DNA from: an uncultured Saprospiraceae bacterium
GTDB taxonomy: Bacteria > Bacteroidota > Bacteroidia > Chitinophagales > Saprospiraceae
Length of the DNA: 64,000 bases
Reading direction: 5' to 3'
Assembly (NCBI GenBank): GCA_938002665.1
Contig: CALLAE010000069.1
Location: 83,541-147,540, forward strand
The position numbers and the translations under genes are program-made. Shown piece after piece: positions 8,004 through 17,324 of this stretch. Each line of letters opens with the position of its first letter. Positions within the stretch are counted from its first letter, which is position 1. The notes under the pieces are model-generated. The model searched no databases. It was not told where the DNA came from and worked only from the letters and a program-made list of their open reading frames with translations.

Positions 8004-10979
8004 CTACCTAATGACTCCAACATCCCCTGTATATATCTTGGTCTCACCATTGATAAATTCCACCTCTACGATATAAGCATAGGTTCCTATGGCTACTTTT
8101 TCGTTTCTATAGGTGCCATCCCACCCGCTCTCTATATTGCGATCTGTTGTTCGTGCACCTATGTAAAGAGGGTTCCCCCATCTGTCATAGATAGATAACT
8201 GACTAGAGGCTACTGTAGCAGAAGCTCCTATGTTAAATAGGTCATTGACCCCATCGCCATCTGGGCTGATGATATTGGGAAAGTAAATATCTATTTCCAA
8301 TATGGATCTAATGAAAACAGAATCCAGAGCGACACATAAGAGATCATTGGTGGATTCGAAATAGATCCACTCATCATCGTGTACGAGATAGTCTAGGACT
8401 AGTGCATCGCTCAGAAACATGTCTACCTCTGTCCACTCATTATTGATAAGATCACCTCCTTTAACCTCAGGTTCTAGAATAATAGTTTCACCATAATTCA
8501 GCTCCAGTTCTTCTTCTACATTTATCCGAGTAAGATTTTCACCCACTTCTAAGTCTAGTACTATGAGACTATCACAGCCATTAGAGTTCATAATGGTATC
8601 AAAGTAGATGCCTGCTGCAAAAAGATCCAATTCTCCAAAAGCATAGGTTTCACCTTCACAGATCGTATCTCTCATTTCTCTCTCAGTGTCAGGAAGGACA
8701 GTAAGACTTACAGTAATGATGGAATCACAGCCCTCAGAGGTAGTCATTACCTTGAGATATTCACCAGCTTCCTCCAGTTCTTCATCGCCGAATAAATAGT
8801 AGCTACCTTCACAGATTTTAATGTCTAGATCCATATTGTATGTTTGATGTTCTGTCAGCTCTAGAGTGATTAGACTATCACAACCATCAGAAGTCATGAA
8901 CATATATTCATAGGTTCCAGGATTGGTCAATATTTCTCCATTGTATATGTAGGTACTATTCTTGCAAAATCCATCTTCTAGATAGGTCTCCTTTAAGGAT
9001 AGCTCCGTCACAGTTAATTCTATAATGCTGTCACAGCCATTGGTAGTAGCTAAGGTATCGAAGTAGCTACCTCCTTGAGTAATTAGCTGGTCACCAAAAG
9101 TTAAATCTTCTTCTGGACATAATTGTGAATCTTGGTAGGTGTATGCAGCATCATAGTAGTCTAGTGAAAGTGAGACTATGCTGTCACAATCATAGGCAGA
9201 TGCCAATGTGTCTAAGTAGATACCTGTCTCCGTAAGCCAGTTGTTATTGTATAAATAGCTCTCTCCCTCGCATAGTGTAAGCTCTGATAGGGTGACAGGA
9301 ATCTCATTATAATATTCTACCATTATTCTTTCTACTAGCGAATCACATCCTGTAAATGCAGAGGGCAAATAGTTATAATAAATGCCGGCAGAAAATATCC
9401 ATTCATCATAAATAAAAACCGAATCCTGAGGGCAGAGATATACAAAGACTGGAATCGTATCAGGCGGCACTAGCTCATGTGGATAGTAGTCCAGTAGTTG
9501 TGCCTGGTCTGCGGTGCAGCCATAGGAGTCAGTCACCAGTACTTTTATGTCATAGGAGCCCCTGTTATTATAGCTGTATAGGAAACTACTTTCGGTCTCT
9601 ATGTCGTTATTGTCCAGATTCCATACCCATTCCAAGTCCGCTGTAGAAAAATGATCGGAGCTTCCTTGGAAGCTCACTGGGCCTGCTATACATGTGTCAT
9701 AAGTAATACTCATTTGTGGCTCTATGTCAGGTACTATTCTGACTTCTAGATAAGCAGTGTCAAAGCAGGTGCCTCCATCATTAAGTATCATAAGCCCTGA
9801 GTAGAGTCCAGCTTCTTCAAACTCGTAATCCAGATCTCTGTGGTCACTATCAGAGGTTTCGAAAACCACTGTATTATCTTCGTTAGAAAACTGCCACTTA
9901 TAATCCTTGATGAAGGCTTGGTTTTCGCTTTCATTGATAAAGCTAAAGGCTCTTTCATCACAGGTTTCAAAGTAGGCAATGGAATCAGCTGGCAGATCAG
10001 TCCTACTTTTAAGGTAATTATCTGAAAATACTTTGGCAATTAGGTTATCTGAGCACTCCACTACATTGAACTCGAAATCCCTTCTTGTCTTAGTTAGGAG
10101 TGCGCCATTTCTATATTCTTCTATGCAGACTGCCACCACAAATGAGCCAGTAACACTTGGTGTCCCACTCAAGAGTCCAGTTATATTATCCACACTTATC
10201 TGAGGAGCTCCAGGCATAGGATTCTGATCTGTGAAAGGTACTCTGTATGGGATAGAGCTATATGGAGGTAGGCATATCTCGGGGTCAGGAGTCTGCCCGC
10301 CACATCCACCTGGTAGGGAAGTGTCAGCACTGGCAAACTTAGGTGGGCAAAATTTATACACCAGTTCATCGCCGTCTACGTCTATCGCAGAGTTATCGAC
10401 ATTGAGTGGATAATTGGCGCAGATGAATATCGGAGGGAGGTCATTGAAAGTGGGACTACTATTTCCGTTTCTGAGAGCTTCAGGTGTGATGATGATATCA
10501 TATACAGAGCCTATATCTCCTCCTACACCTTCAATGTTGTTGATAGTATAGTTTCGACAGCACTTCTGATAAGAAATCATGTAGTTATGATTTCCGACTT
10601 CCAGAGTAAGTTCGAATGTGTAAGTGCCTACCTCTAGTCGTTCTTGATTAAGGTCTCTATCCTTGCAGGGGTCATTGTCGGGAGGAACTTCGGCAACTAT
10701 TCCTAGGGGGACATTTCTGATCGCCTTATAAGATTTCCATGCACCCCAAGTTTCTTGTTCGAAAACACCAAAACTTGCATAGGCATCGTAGTCTATGCCC
10801 ACTGGGTCTCTATAGAGTTTCATAGTCACTTCGTAGGTTACAATGGTTTGGTCAGTATTGTATTCTATAAACCGATACGATATCTCGCCTCCTACAATAT
10901 GAGATGCCCTAACTGTGAAAGTCAAATAAGAAATGAAAAGTGCAGTTATAATTAGTCTGTACAGATTAGAAAGTTGCAT
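8004..10979 (-). CDS. Gliding-motility-associated, T9SS type B sorted surface protein
   Basis: A 991-residue secreted protein. A signal peptide is followed by SHIVGGEISYRF, a common opening of large Bacteroidota surface proteins. There is a domain with cysteines at about 60-320, then PKD-like modules (about 330-500), then a run of six short repeats each ending in a CDS(L/I)xxL motif (about 505-815). The last 95 residues (NIISPDGDGVNDLF, IYDRWGNPLY, GTYAYIV) are the T9SS type B/CHU_C sorting domain (TIGR04131), as in SprB-type adhesins. Proteins of this form are exported by T9SS and anchored with SprF-like partners; none is adjacent here. The likely role is adhesion or gliding, by analogy only. 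Confidence 0.85.
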   Translation of the reverse strand: MQLSNLYRLIITALFISYLTFTVRASHIVGGEISYRFIEYNTDQTIVTYEVTMKLYRDPVGIDYDAYASFGVFEQETWGAWKSYKAIRNVPLGIVAEVPPDNDPCKDRDLNQERLEVGTYTFELTLEVGNHNYMISYQKCCRNYTINNIEGVGGDIGSVYDIIITPEALRNGNSSPTFNDLPPIFICANYPLNVDNSAIDVDGDELVYKFCPPKFASADTSLPGGCGGQTPDPEICLPPYSSIPYRVPFTDQNPMPGAPQISVDNITGLLSGTPSVTGSFVVAVCIEEYRNGALLTKTRRDFEFNVVECSDNLIAKVFSDNYLKSRTDLPADSIAYFETCDERAFSFINESENQAFIKDYKWQFSNEDNTVVFETSDSDHRDLDYEFEEAGLYSGLMILNDGGTCFDTAYLEVRIVPDIEPQMSITYDTCIAGPVSFQGSSDHFSTADLEWVWNLDNNDIETESSFLYSYNNRGSYDIKVLVTDSYGCTADQAQLLDYYPHELVPPDTIPVFVYLCPQDSVFIYDEWIFSAGIYYNYLPSAFTGCDSLVERIMVEYYNEIPVTLSELTLCEGESYLYNNNWLTETGIYLDTLASAYDCDSIVSLSLDYYDAAYTYQDSQLCPEEDLTFGDQLITQGGSYFDTLATTNGCDSIIELTVTELSLKETYLEDGFCKNSTYIYNGEILTNPGTYEYMFMTSDGCDSLITLELTEHQTYNMDLDIKICEGSYYLFGDEELEEAGEYLKVMTTSEGCDSIITVSLTVLPDTEREMRDTICEGETYAFGELDLFAAGIYFDTIMNSNGCDSLIVLDLEVGENLTRINVEEELELNYGETIILEPEVKGGDLINNEWTEVDMFLSDALVLDYLVHDDEWIYFESTNDLLCVALDSVFIRSILEIDIYFPNIISPDGDGVNDLFNIGASATVASSQLSIYDRWGNPLYIGARTTDRNIESGWDGTYRNEKVAIGTYAYIVEVEFINGETKIYTGDVGVIR
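8540..9450 (-). repeat. Six tandem protein repeats of about 55-60 residues with CDSL/CDSI signature
   Basis: Within the T9SS type B protein, the units end in GCDSLVERI, DCDSIVSLSL, GCDSIIELTV, GCDSLITLEL, GCDSIITVSL and GCDSLIVLDL. Each is preceded by a C(E/P)E.. .Y.F/Y stretch and G.Y.DT. Boundaries are approximate. DNA identity between units is low, so this is an old repeat at the protein level. Confidence 0.8.
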
Positions 10980-11171
10980 ACAAGTTTTTTACGGATTATG
11001 TTGTTCAAAAAACCGAGTATTACTTATTGCAAAGAAGGGGGAGGGCTTTATAAATTTGGGAGTGGGATTATAATCTGCAGTTTAAAATTAAGGATAATAC
11101 GCTTTAAAAGTAATTGTTATATAATAATTAGGGGAATACCCCGATTAAGCTATGTATGCTAATCCGTGTAA

Positions 11172-12179
11172 CTACTGAATCAGTTCAGTTCTAGGTATGA
11201 GTTGGAGTACATTCTCTGTGTAGGCAAAGATGGAATCTTGGACAGACTTCCAGTTTTTATTCATGTATATAGAACTTATCACATGTCCATATCCATCGGC
11301 AAAGGGAATGACTTTGAGCTCAGGTGCAGGAGTACCACTATGCTCTACATAGTCATCTATAGCAGCTATGGAGATGATCTTATCCATGGTATCTTCGTCT
11401 TTATAAAAGTAGCCTATAAAGGTTGGCACTGCATTCTGTTTCCATATGGCTTCTGTCATGGTCTGATCTAAGAGCGATCTCAGCGCTATGAGGCCTTCTA
11501 TTCTATAGCGCTCATTCCAGTAGGGTTTTGCCGCTTCTGGTGCTTTCCATTGTCTGTAATCACTGCCTACTATTTGCTTTAAGATTTGCTTGCCCCATGG
11601 TTTGGTAAGAAATATGGAATTTGCATCTGCAAGATCAAAGTTCGGAGAGGTCATAAGCTGAGCATGGATTGAGGGGTCATTTGCAGCTAGATAAGTGCTG
11701 AGAGTGCTGCCAGTAGAGGTAGACATGACTATCACTCTATCGCCTACGAGTCTTCCTACTGCAATAGCATGCTTAGCAGACTCTACCATGCCCAGTGGTG
11801 TTTCAGTTAGTAATGCATCTGGGTCAGTGAGGCCTTGTCTAGAAATTCTTCCCAGAACAATATTGCAGCCATACCTCTCACCAAAGTTTTCTATGATAGG
11901 ATGTGCTTCTCCATATGAAGCTTCGAAACCATGAAGATAGACTAAGGCATAAGGCGTTTTCTTGAGACTATCTGCCCAGATAATTCTGGATTCGTTATCA
12001 GGCTTTACCGAACCTACAGCAGTTTCCTTCTCAGCCAAATAGCTATCCACTTTATCTAAAGGAAGGTCTAGACTCATTGGCTTATTGTCTACCTTTTTAT
12101 ATTTGACTTTAGGTCCCAAAAGAAATGATATGATACATACCAGTATGAACGCTAACACTATTTTGATAAGGAGCTTCAT
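11172..12179 (-). CDS. Membrane-anchored or exported alpha/beta hydrolase
   Basis: A 335-residue protein with an N-terminal hydrophobic helix (IVLAFILVCIISFLLG) that may be a signal anchor. The hydrolase fold shows as ALVYLHGFEASYGEAHP (oxyanion strand), NIVLGRISRQG, and a nucleophile elbow VIVMSTSTGSTL where Ser lies in STSTG instead of GxSxG. ELKVIPFADGYGHVISS near the end probably supplies the catalytic His, and DDY or similar the acid. It resembles carboxylesterase/lysophospholipase-type hydrolases; the substrate is unknown. It stands alone on the minus strand, divergent from the peptidase at 12302. Confidence 0.75.
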   Translation of the reverse strand: MKLLIKIVLAFILVCIISFLLGPKVKYKKVDNKPMSLDLPLDKVDSYLAEKETAVGSVKPDNESRIIWADSLKKTPYALVYLHGFEASYGEAHPIIENFGERYGCNIVLGRISRQGLTDPDALLTETPLGMVESAKHAIAVGRLVGDRVIVMSTSTGSTLSTYLAANDPSIHAQLMTSPNFDLADANSIFLTKPWGKQILKQIVGSDYRQWKAPEAAKPYWNERYRIEGLIALRSLLDQTMTEAIWKQNAVPTFIGYFYKDEDTMDKIISIAAIDDYVEHSGTPAPELKVIPFADGYGHVISSIYMNKNWKSVQDSIFAYTENVLQLIPRTELIQ

Positions 12180-12301
12180 CTATTCAGAAACTTTATTCGT
12201 GGTATAGGTATAAATTGAACCAAGATAGATATTAGTCAGTCTTTTTCTACTCTCAGCCAATTACAATATTATATATTGAGGATTATTACAATTTCGAGCA
12301 T

Positions 12302-13369
12302 ATGAAAAATCTAATCTTCGTCCTAGCGCTTCTTATTTATATTCCTCTAGTAGGTCAGTATGAATTCACACATACCAAGGATGTAGAATGTACTCCCGTT
12401 AAGAATCAAGCCAAGACTGGAACTTGCTGGTCTTTTGCGACCTCTTCTTTCATAGAATCCGAACTCATGCGTATGGATAAGGGTCAGCATGATCTTTCGG
12501 AAATGTACGTTGTAAGAAGTATTTATCAGGACAAGGCTAAGAATTATATCCTCAGACAAGGGAAGGCCAATTTCTCTCAAGGAAGCTTGTCACATGACCT
12601 GATTAATATTGTAAAAAAGAGTGGAGTTATGCCTGAGGCAGTGTATTCTGGGCTTTTACCTGGTGACAAGGCACACAATCATAGCGAGATGGAGGCAGGG
12701 CTAAAGGGTTTTTTGGATGGTGTTTTGAAATCAAAGAGACTGAGTAAAAAATGGCCGCAAGCCTTAGATGCTATTCTGAATGTATATATGGGAGATGCGC
12801 CAAAATCTTTTACTTACAAGAATAAAAAGCATACACCTGCATCGTTAGCCAAAGAGCTAAGCATAGAACCTGATGAATATGTCAATCTTACTTCCTTTAC
12901 TCATCATCCTTTTGATGCTTCTTTTGTATTAGAGATACCTGATAATTATTCCAATGGTAGTTTTCAGAATATACCGATGGATGACCTGATTGCTACCATA
13001 GATAAAGCTTTAGCCAATGGTTATACTGTGGCCTGGGATGGTGATGTCAGTGAGAAGGGTTTTGATGCAAAGAAAGGTCTAGCTGTACTCCCTGCTCAGC
13101 CAGGAAGAAAAGACTTATTTGATAAGCCAGGGGAAGAGCTTAAGGTTACTCAGGAACTGCGTCAAGAAAATTTTGAAAGCTTTTCTACGACTGATGACCA
13201 TCTGATGCATCTAGTAGGAACAGCTCAAGACCAAGAAGGTAACGATTACTATATCGTAAAGAATAGCTGGGGGCCTATCAGCCAATTCAAAGGCTATCTA
13301 TATATGTCTAAAGCATATGCAGCCATGAAGACTGTTTCTATAATGGTACATAAGGATGTGCTTAAATAG
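12302..13369 (+). CDS. Exported C1 (papain/bleomycin hydrolase-like) cysteine peptidase
   Basis: A 355-residue protein with a short signal peptide (KNLIFVLALLIYIPLVGQ). It opens with TPVKNQAKTGTCWSFA, where Cys42 is the catalytic cysteine and the preceding Gln36 forms the oxyanion hole. The catalytic His is in DDHLMHLVGTA and the Asn in YYIVKNSWG, so all four papain-type residues are present. The length and the Met-His-Leu context fit the PepC/bleomycin hydrolase subgroup (C1B), which are usually cytoplasmic aminopeptidases; here the signal peptide sends it to the periplasm or beyond. There is no propeptide or T9SS tail. It is monocistronic. Confidence 0.87.
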   Translation: MKNLIFVLALLIYIPLVGQYEFTHTKDVECTPVKNQAKTGTCWSFATSSFIESELMRMDKGQHDLSEMYVVRSIYQDKAKNYILRQGKANFSQGSLSHDLINIVKKSGVMPEAVYSGLLPGDKAHNHSEMEAGLKGFLDGVLKSKRLSKKWPQALDAILNVYMGDAPKSFTYKNKKHTPASLAKELSIEPDEYVNLTSFTHHPFDASFVLEIPDNYSNGSFQNIPMDDLIATIDKALANGYTVAWDGDVSEKGFDAKKGLAVLPAQPGRKDLFDKPGEELKVTQELRQENFESFSTTDDHLMHLVGTAQDQEGNDYYIVKNSWGPISQFKGYLYMSKAYAAMKTVSIMVHKDVLK

Positions 13370-13477
13370 ATTATAGTTATATCTCTTTTTACTTTTCTAT
13401 GACAATCATACAAGCCTATCAACACTAATCATAGGCGCTTTTGTCTACATTCGCACCCGAAATAAAAATGGGTAAAA

Positions 13478-15313
13478 ATGAGATATTTTGCTGTTCTATT
13501 CGCTTTCCTACTTACTTTCAATCTCTTTGCTCAAGATATCGTATCAGATAGCCTTGCCGCAGAAATAGAAGAAATCACGATACGTGCAAATCGGCTAGCC
13601 ATTCCTTTTTCTGAAGATTCGAGAAGTATCTCAATCATTACACAGAATGAGATAGAAAGGCTCAATGTCCTGAGCATTAACGAATTATTACAAACGGTAG
13701 CTGGCCTAGATCTTAGGCAACGCGGTGCTAATGGCGTCCAAGCAGACTTATCTATCAGAGGTGGTACTTTCGAGCAGAGCCTTGTACTCATAGATGGTGT
13801 ACGTATGTCTGATCCCCAGACCGGCCATCACTTGATGAACCTACCACTACATATGCAAGACATAGAGCGAGTAGAAATCATCAAAGGTCCAGCGGCAAGA
13901 GTATATGGTCAGAATGCCTTTGCTGGAGCTGTAAATATTGTAACTAAGATGCCTGAAGAAATAGGCGCGACTGTAGCCTTAGAAGGGGGAGAGTATAAGA
14001 TGCAAAATATCTCTGCAGCAGTCTCTTTACCTGTAGGCAGTTATATGCAGAAATTAAGTGGTGCCTATAGATCTTCCGATGGATACAGATTTAATTCTGA
14101 TTATAAAATCGCCAATCTTTTGTATCAATCTAAAGTAGATATAGCAAACTCTACATTAAATTTCAAGGCGGGCTACGTAGATAGAGATTTTGGCGCTAAT
14201 GGTTTTTATGGTAGAGAATCCTTTACTGATCAGTACGAAACTGTCCAGACCTCCTTTGTTTCTACTGAACTGCAGACCAGCATAGGTGAAACGAAATTGA
14301 CGCCTCGTGTGAGTTATCGTCGGAATAAGGATAACTGGCAATTCATGCGAGAGGATCCTGGTTTTTTTCAAAACTTCCATACGACAGATGTTGTAACTGG
14401 AGAGCTACATGGTTCTAGATTACATGGCTTAGGGTCCCTGGGCTTTGGTGTCGATTACACTTATCTGTCACTCACTAGTAGCAATCTCAAGGACAGCTTG
14501 GGCAATGGGGAACATGTGAGGAAGCAAGTAGGTTTGCACCTAGAAAATAGATTTATACTTGCTGATGGAAAACTGGATATTACCCCTGGTGTCATGGTTC
14601 TTAACTTGTCTGACTACGGCACTTCTTTTTACCCAGGTATAGATATAGGCTATGAGTTGAGTGCTGGACTTAGGTCATTTGCTAACATAGGTTGGACGAC
14701 TCGTATTCCGACTTTTACAGACTTATACTATCAGGATAGTGGAAATGAAGGGAATCCTAATCTAACTGAAGAAAATGCTTTTACTTATGAGCTAGGACTG
14801 AAATATCAGAACAGAGGACTACAAGCTAGTCTCAGTTATTTTGACCGTCAGGCTTCAGACCAGATAGACTGGTTTAGAGAGTCAGAAGAGGATAAGTGGA
14901 TGCCTGATAATTTTAGTTCAGCTAGCTATAGGGGTATAGATCTTAGTATGAAAGCTTTGCTCAGCAAGACTGCTCTAATAGAATATGTCTCAGTAGGGTA
15001 TACCTATCTGTCTGCGACGTTTGAAGAAAATGATTTTGCTTTTTCTAGAAATCAGCTTGAGAACCTACAGCACCAGTTTATTTTTAACTCTCAGTTAACT
15101 CTAGGACCTCTCGCCCTAAATGTAATGTTGAAATATAATGATAGAGTTTCTCTAGAGGATTATTATACCATCAATACCAATCTTAGCTATACAATAAGAA
15201 ATCAGAGAATCTTTATCAGAGCAACTAATCTTACTAATCAGATCTATAGGGAAACCAATCTAGTAGAGATGCCAGGCAGGTGGATGAGTGGTGGCGTGAA
15301 TATTAAGTTATAA
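13478..15313 (+). CDS. TonB-dependent outer membrane receptor
   Basis: A 611-residue outer membrane receptor with a signal peptide (MRYFAVLFAFLLTFNLFAQ). The plug domain (about 35-165) shows INELLQTVAGLDLRQRG, DLSIRGGTFEQSLVLIDGV and VEIIKGPAARVYGQNAFAG. The rest is a 22-strand barrel of alternating aromatic strands, ending in a final strand RWMSGGVNIKL. It lacks the N-terminal carboxypeptidase-like domain of SusC proteins and has no SusD neighbour, so it is of the BtuB/vitamin or siderophore type rather than a glycan importer. The ligand is not predictable. A possible promoter element TACATTCG lies at 13445. Confidence 0.88.
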   Translation: MRYFAVLFAFLLTFNLFAQDIVSDSLAAEIEEITIRANRLAIPFSEDSRSISIITQNEIERLNVLSINELLQTVAGLDLRQRGANGVQADLSIRGGTFEQSLVLIDGVRMSDPQTGHHLMNLPLHMQDIERVEIIKGPAARVYGQNAFAGAVNIVTKMPEEIGATVALEGGEYKMQNISAAVSLPVGSYMQKLSGAYRSSDGYRFNSDYKIANLLYQSKVDIANSTLNFKAGYVDRDFGANGFYGRESFTDQYETVQTSFVSTELQTSIGETKLTPRVSYRRNKDNWQFMREDPGFFQNFHTTDVVTGELHGSRLHGLGSLGFGVDYTYLSLTSSNLKDSLGNGEHVRKQVGLHLENRFILADGKLDITPGVMVLNLSDYGTSFYPGIDIGYELSAGLRSFANIGWTTRIPTFTDLYYQDSGNEGNPNLTEENAFTYELGLKYQNRGLQASLSYFDRQASDQIDWFRESEEDKWMPDNFSSASYRGIDLSMKALLSKTALIEYVSVGYTYLSATFEENDFAFSRNQLENLQHQFIFNSQLTLGPLALNVMLKYNDRVSLEDYYTINTNLSYTIRNQRIFIRATNLTNQIYRETNLVEMPGRWMSGGVNIKL

Positions 15314-15324
15314 GGTAACAGGGC

Positions 15325-15918
15325 TTACGAGAAATCTGGAAATTTTTCTAGGTCAGCTATATTGTCAAGATCTGATAGCTTCTGAACTACAGTAAAAAGC
15401 AAGCCCTCAGCAATGATTTTTTGTCTGGTCTGCTCGTAAACTTCAGCAGTACTCCAGTGAATATCCTCGAACAGAATGGGATGGTTTTTTTTCATTCCCA
15501 AGAGATAGTAACCGCCATCTAGGGTCGGCCCTAACACCACGTCTACCAGCTCCAATTTCTCAAAAGCTTCTTCTACTAACTCAGTTGTCAATTCAGGGCA
15601 GTCGCTGCCTATGATAACGGCTTTCTCGTTTTCGGCTAACACAGTTTCGAATGCGGCTCGCATTCTATCGCCCAGGTCTCCTTTAGCTTGGAGGAGTTTA
15701 TTGAAGTCGTGGCTGTCCCAGTCGTCGTTCTCATTGATTTCAGTATCATAGAACAAGTATTTTTTCGACTTAGTGGCTAAGGCAGTTTCTTTGGTGTAAG
15801 ATAGCAACTTGTTATAGACGGCTACAGCCTTTTCATCTCCTATGGATTTAGCAAGACGCGTTTTGACCTTGCCGGGTACTGGATTTTTAATAAATATTAT
15901 GAGGGCTGCTGACTCGAT
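15325..15918 (-). CDS. TIGR04282/DUF2064 family glycosyltransferase-like protein, ATC start proposed
   Basis: The ORF track starts at a TTG (15807), but the homologous frame continues upstream through LIIFIKNPVPGKVKTRLAK, the standard N-terminus of this family, to an in-frame stop at 15931-15933. No ATG, GTG or TTG lies between that stop and the conserved strand. The ATC at 15918 would give MESAALIIF, the expected length (198 residues). Later motifs are IGSDCPEL and LGPTLDGGYYLLG, which form the nucleotide-sugar site of this GT-A-like fold. The family was named for arsenosugar biosynthesis, but most members have no proven function and no arsenic genes are nearby. It follows the efflux adaptor by 21 bp and is probably cotranscribed. 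Either a rare start codon or a start-codon mutation is possible. Confidence 0.75.
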   Translation of the reverse strand: MESAALIIFIKNPVPGKVKTRLAKSIGDEKAVAVYNKLLSYTKETALATKSKKYLFYDTEINENDDWDSHDFNKLLQAKGDLGDRMRAAFETVLAENEKAVIIGSDCPELTTELVEEAFEKLELVDVVLGPTLDGGYYLLGMKKNHPILFEDIHWSTAEVYEQTRQKIIAEGLLFTVVQKLSDLDNIADLEKFPDFS

Positions 15919-15939
15919 GGTTTTGGCTTTTTAGCAAAG

Positions 15940-17322
15940 CTAATCTTTTTCGTCCTTATCTTTTTTCTCATGTTTCTTTTCATGAATTTCACTGCCATCT
16001 TCTAGTTTGGTAGAAATGGCAGCATAAGGGCCTTTTACTATCTTCTGCCCATCAGATAAGCCACTGAGAATCTGAATATACTCATCGTCCTGTATGCCGG
16101 TGGTGACCTCTGTCATCTGTACAGAATCCGCTGCCACTGTGAAGATGACTTCCATGAAATCATCATCGGTCTTTTCTTTTTGGTATTCTTCGGGCTGATC
16201 TTTGTTTTCGTCTTTCTCTCTTGCTGACACAGCTTGAATCGGGACTGAAAGTACATCTTTGGCTTGGTTAGTATAGATATCTACAGAGGCTGACATACCT
16301 GGTCTGAAAGGATACTTCTGAGTGGCAGTGCTGAGGCCTTTATAGGAATCAGAGTCTACTCTTATTTTTACTACAAAGTTGGTTACCTGATCAGTAGTAA
16401 GTGTCATTCCTGCCGTGGCTATGTTAGCAGCAGAATTAGCAATTTCTGTCACAGTACCTAGGAATTTCTTACCGAGATAAGCATCTACTTCTATATCTAC
16501 CTTATCCCCAAGCTCTACTCTTACGATATCATTTTCTGAAACGTCTACTTGTACTTCCATGGTGTTGAGATTGGCAATACGCATCATCTCAGTACCAGTC
16601 ATCTGAATTGTGCCCACGACCCGTTCTCCTTGCTCTACACTAAGACTGGACACAATACCACTCACAGGAGCCTTGATAGTAGTACGACCAAGGTTGGTCT
16701 GGAATTCCTTCAGGGTAGCCTCTGCACTTTCCACATTATACTGAGCACCTTTGATACTTTCTTCCGCAGACCTTATGCTGGCTTCTGCTGCTCTGATATT
16801 AGCTTGGAGATTTTCTACATTGGATTCTGAGAGATCGTAATCTGCTTGCGAGATGATGCCATCTTTAAGTAATTGGACATTTCTTTCTAAGATGCTCTTT
16901 GCATTTTTGAGTTGTACTGTGATCTGTTCTTTTTGCGCGATGCTAGCTTCTTTTTGGCTTTTAGAAACAGCCATTTGCGACTTCGCTCCACTAACTGCTG
17001 CCTTGCCTCTCTGTACAGTAGAAACATAGGATTCTGGGTCTATCTTAGCCAGCAACTGACCCGATTTCACACTATCCCCCTCCATGACAAAGAGTTCTAC
17101 TATTTCTCCAGAAACATCTGAACTTATTTTTATCTCTTTTTCTGGAAATATTCTTCCTGAGGCTGAGACCTTCTCCTCTATAGTTCTTTTAGTGACTTCA
17201 TCAAAATCTACAGCTATACCTTTAGGCTTAGTAGAGTTCTTGTAGAAAGCAAAGGCTGCTATCGCCCCAATTATAAGTAAGAGTATTACTAAGAACCAAA
17301 ACCTTTTTCCTCTCTTGGCCAT
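15940..17322 (-). CDS. HlyD-family efflux periplasmic adaptor (MacA/AcrA-like)
   Basis: A 460-residue adaptor with one N-terminal membrane helix (FWFLVILLLIIGAIAAFAFY). A lipoyl-like half (SGEIVELFVMEGDSVKSGQLLAKI) is followed by a long alpha-helical hairpin rich in Ala, Gln and Ser (about 85-190), the second lipoyl half (APVSGIVSSLSVEQGERVVG) and a beta-barrel/membrane-proximal part. The tail is highly charged (HEKKHEKKDKDEKD). Such proteins bridge an inner membrane pump and a TolC channel. It starts 2 bp after the TolC gene, but no pump gene (MacB-type ABC permease or RND) is on either side, so the pump must be encoded elsewhere. Confidence 0.88.
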   Translation of the reverse strand: MAKRGKRFWFLVILLLIIGAIAAFAFYKNSTKPKGIAVDFDEVTKRTIEEKVSASGRIFPEKEIKISSDVSGEIVELFVMEGDSVKSGQLLAKIDPESYVSTVQRGKAAVSGAKSQMAVSKSQKEASIAQKEQITVQLKNAKSILERNVQLLKDGIISQADYDLSESNVENLQANIRAAEASIRSAEESIKGAQYNVESAEATLKEFQTNLGRTTIKAPVSGIVSSLSVEQGERVVGTIQMTGTEMMRIANLNTMEVQVDVSENDIVRVELGDKVDIEVDAYLGKKFLGTVTEIANSAANIATAGMTLTTDQVTNFVVKIRVDSDSYKGLSTATQKYPFRPGMSASVDIYTNQAKDVLSVPIQAVSAREKDENKDQPEEYQKEKTDDDFMEVIFTVAADSVQMTEVTTGIQDDEYIQILSGLSDGQKIVKGPYAAISTKLEDGSEIHEKKHEKKDKDEKD

Positions 17323-17324
17323 AT

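Noticed and set aside
10974-11162. 62-residue plus-strand ORF between the T9SS type B gene and the hydrolase
   Set aside because: AT-rich, no recognisable motif, and it falls in the gap upstream of the minus-strand T9SS gene, where its promoter is expected.
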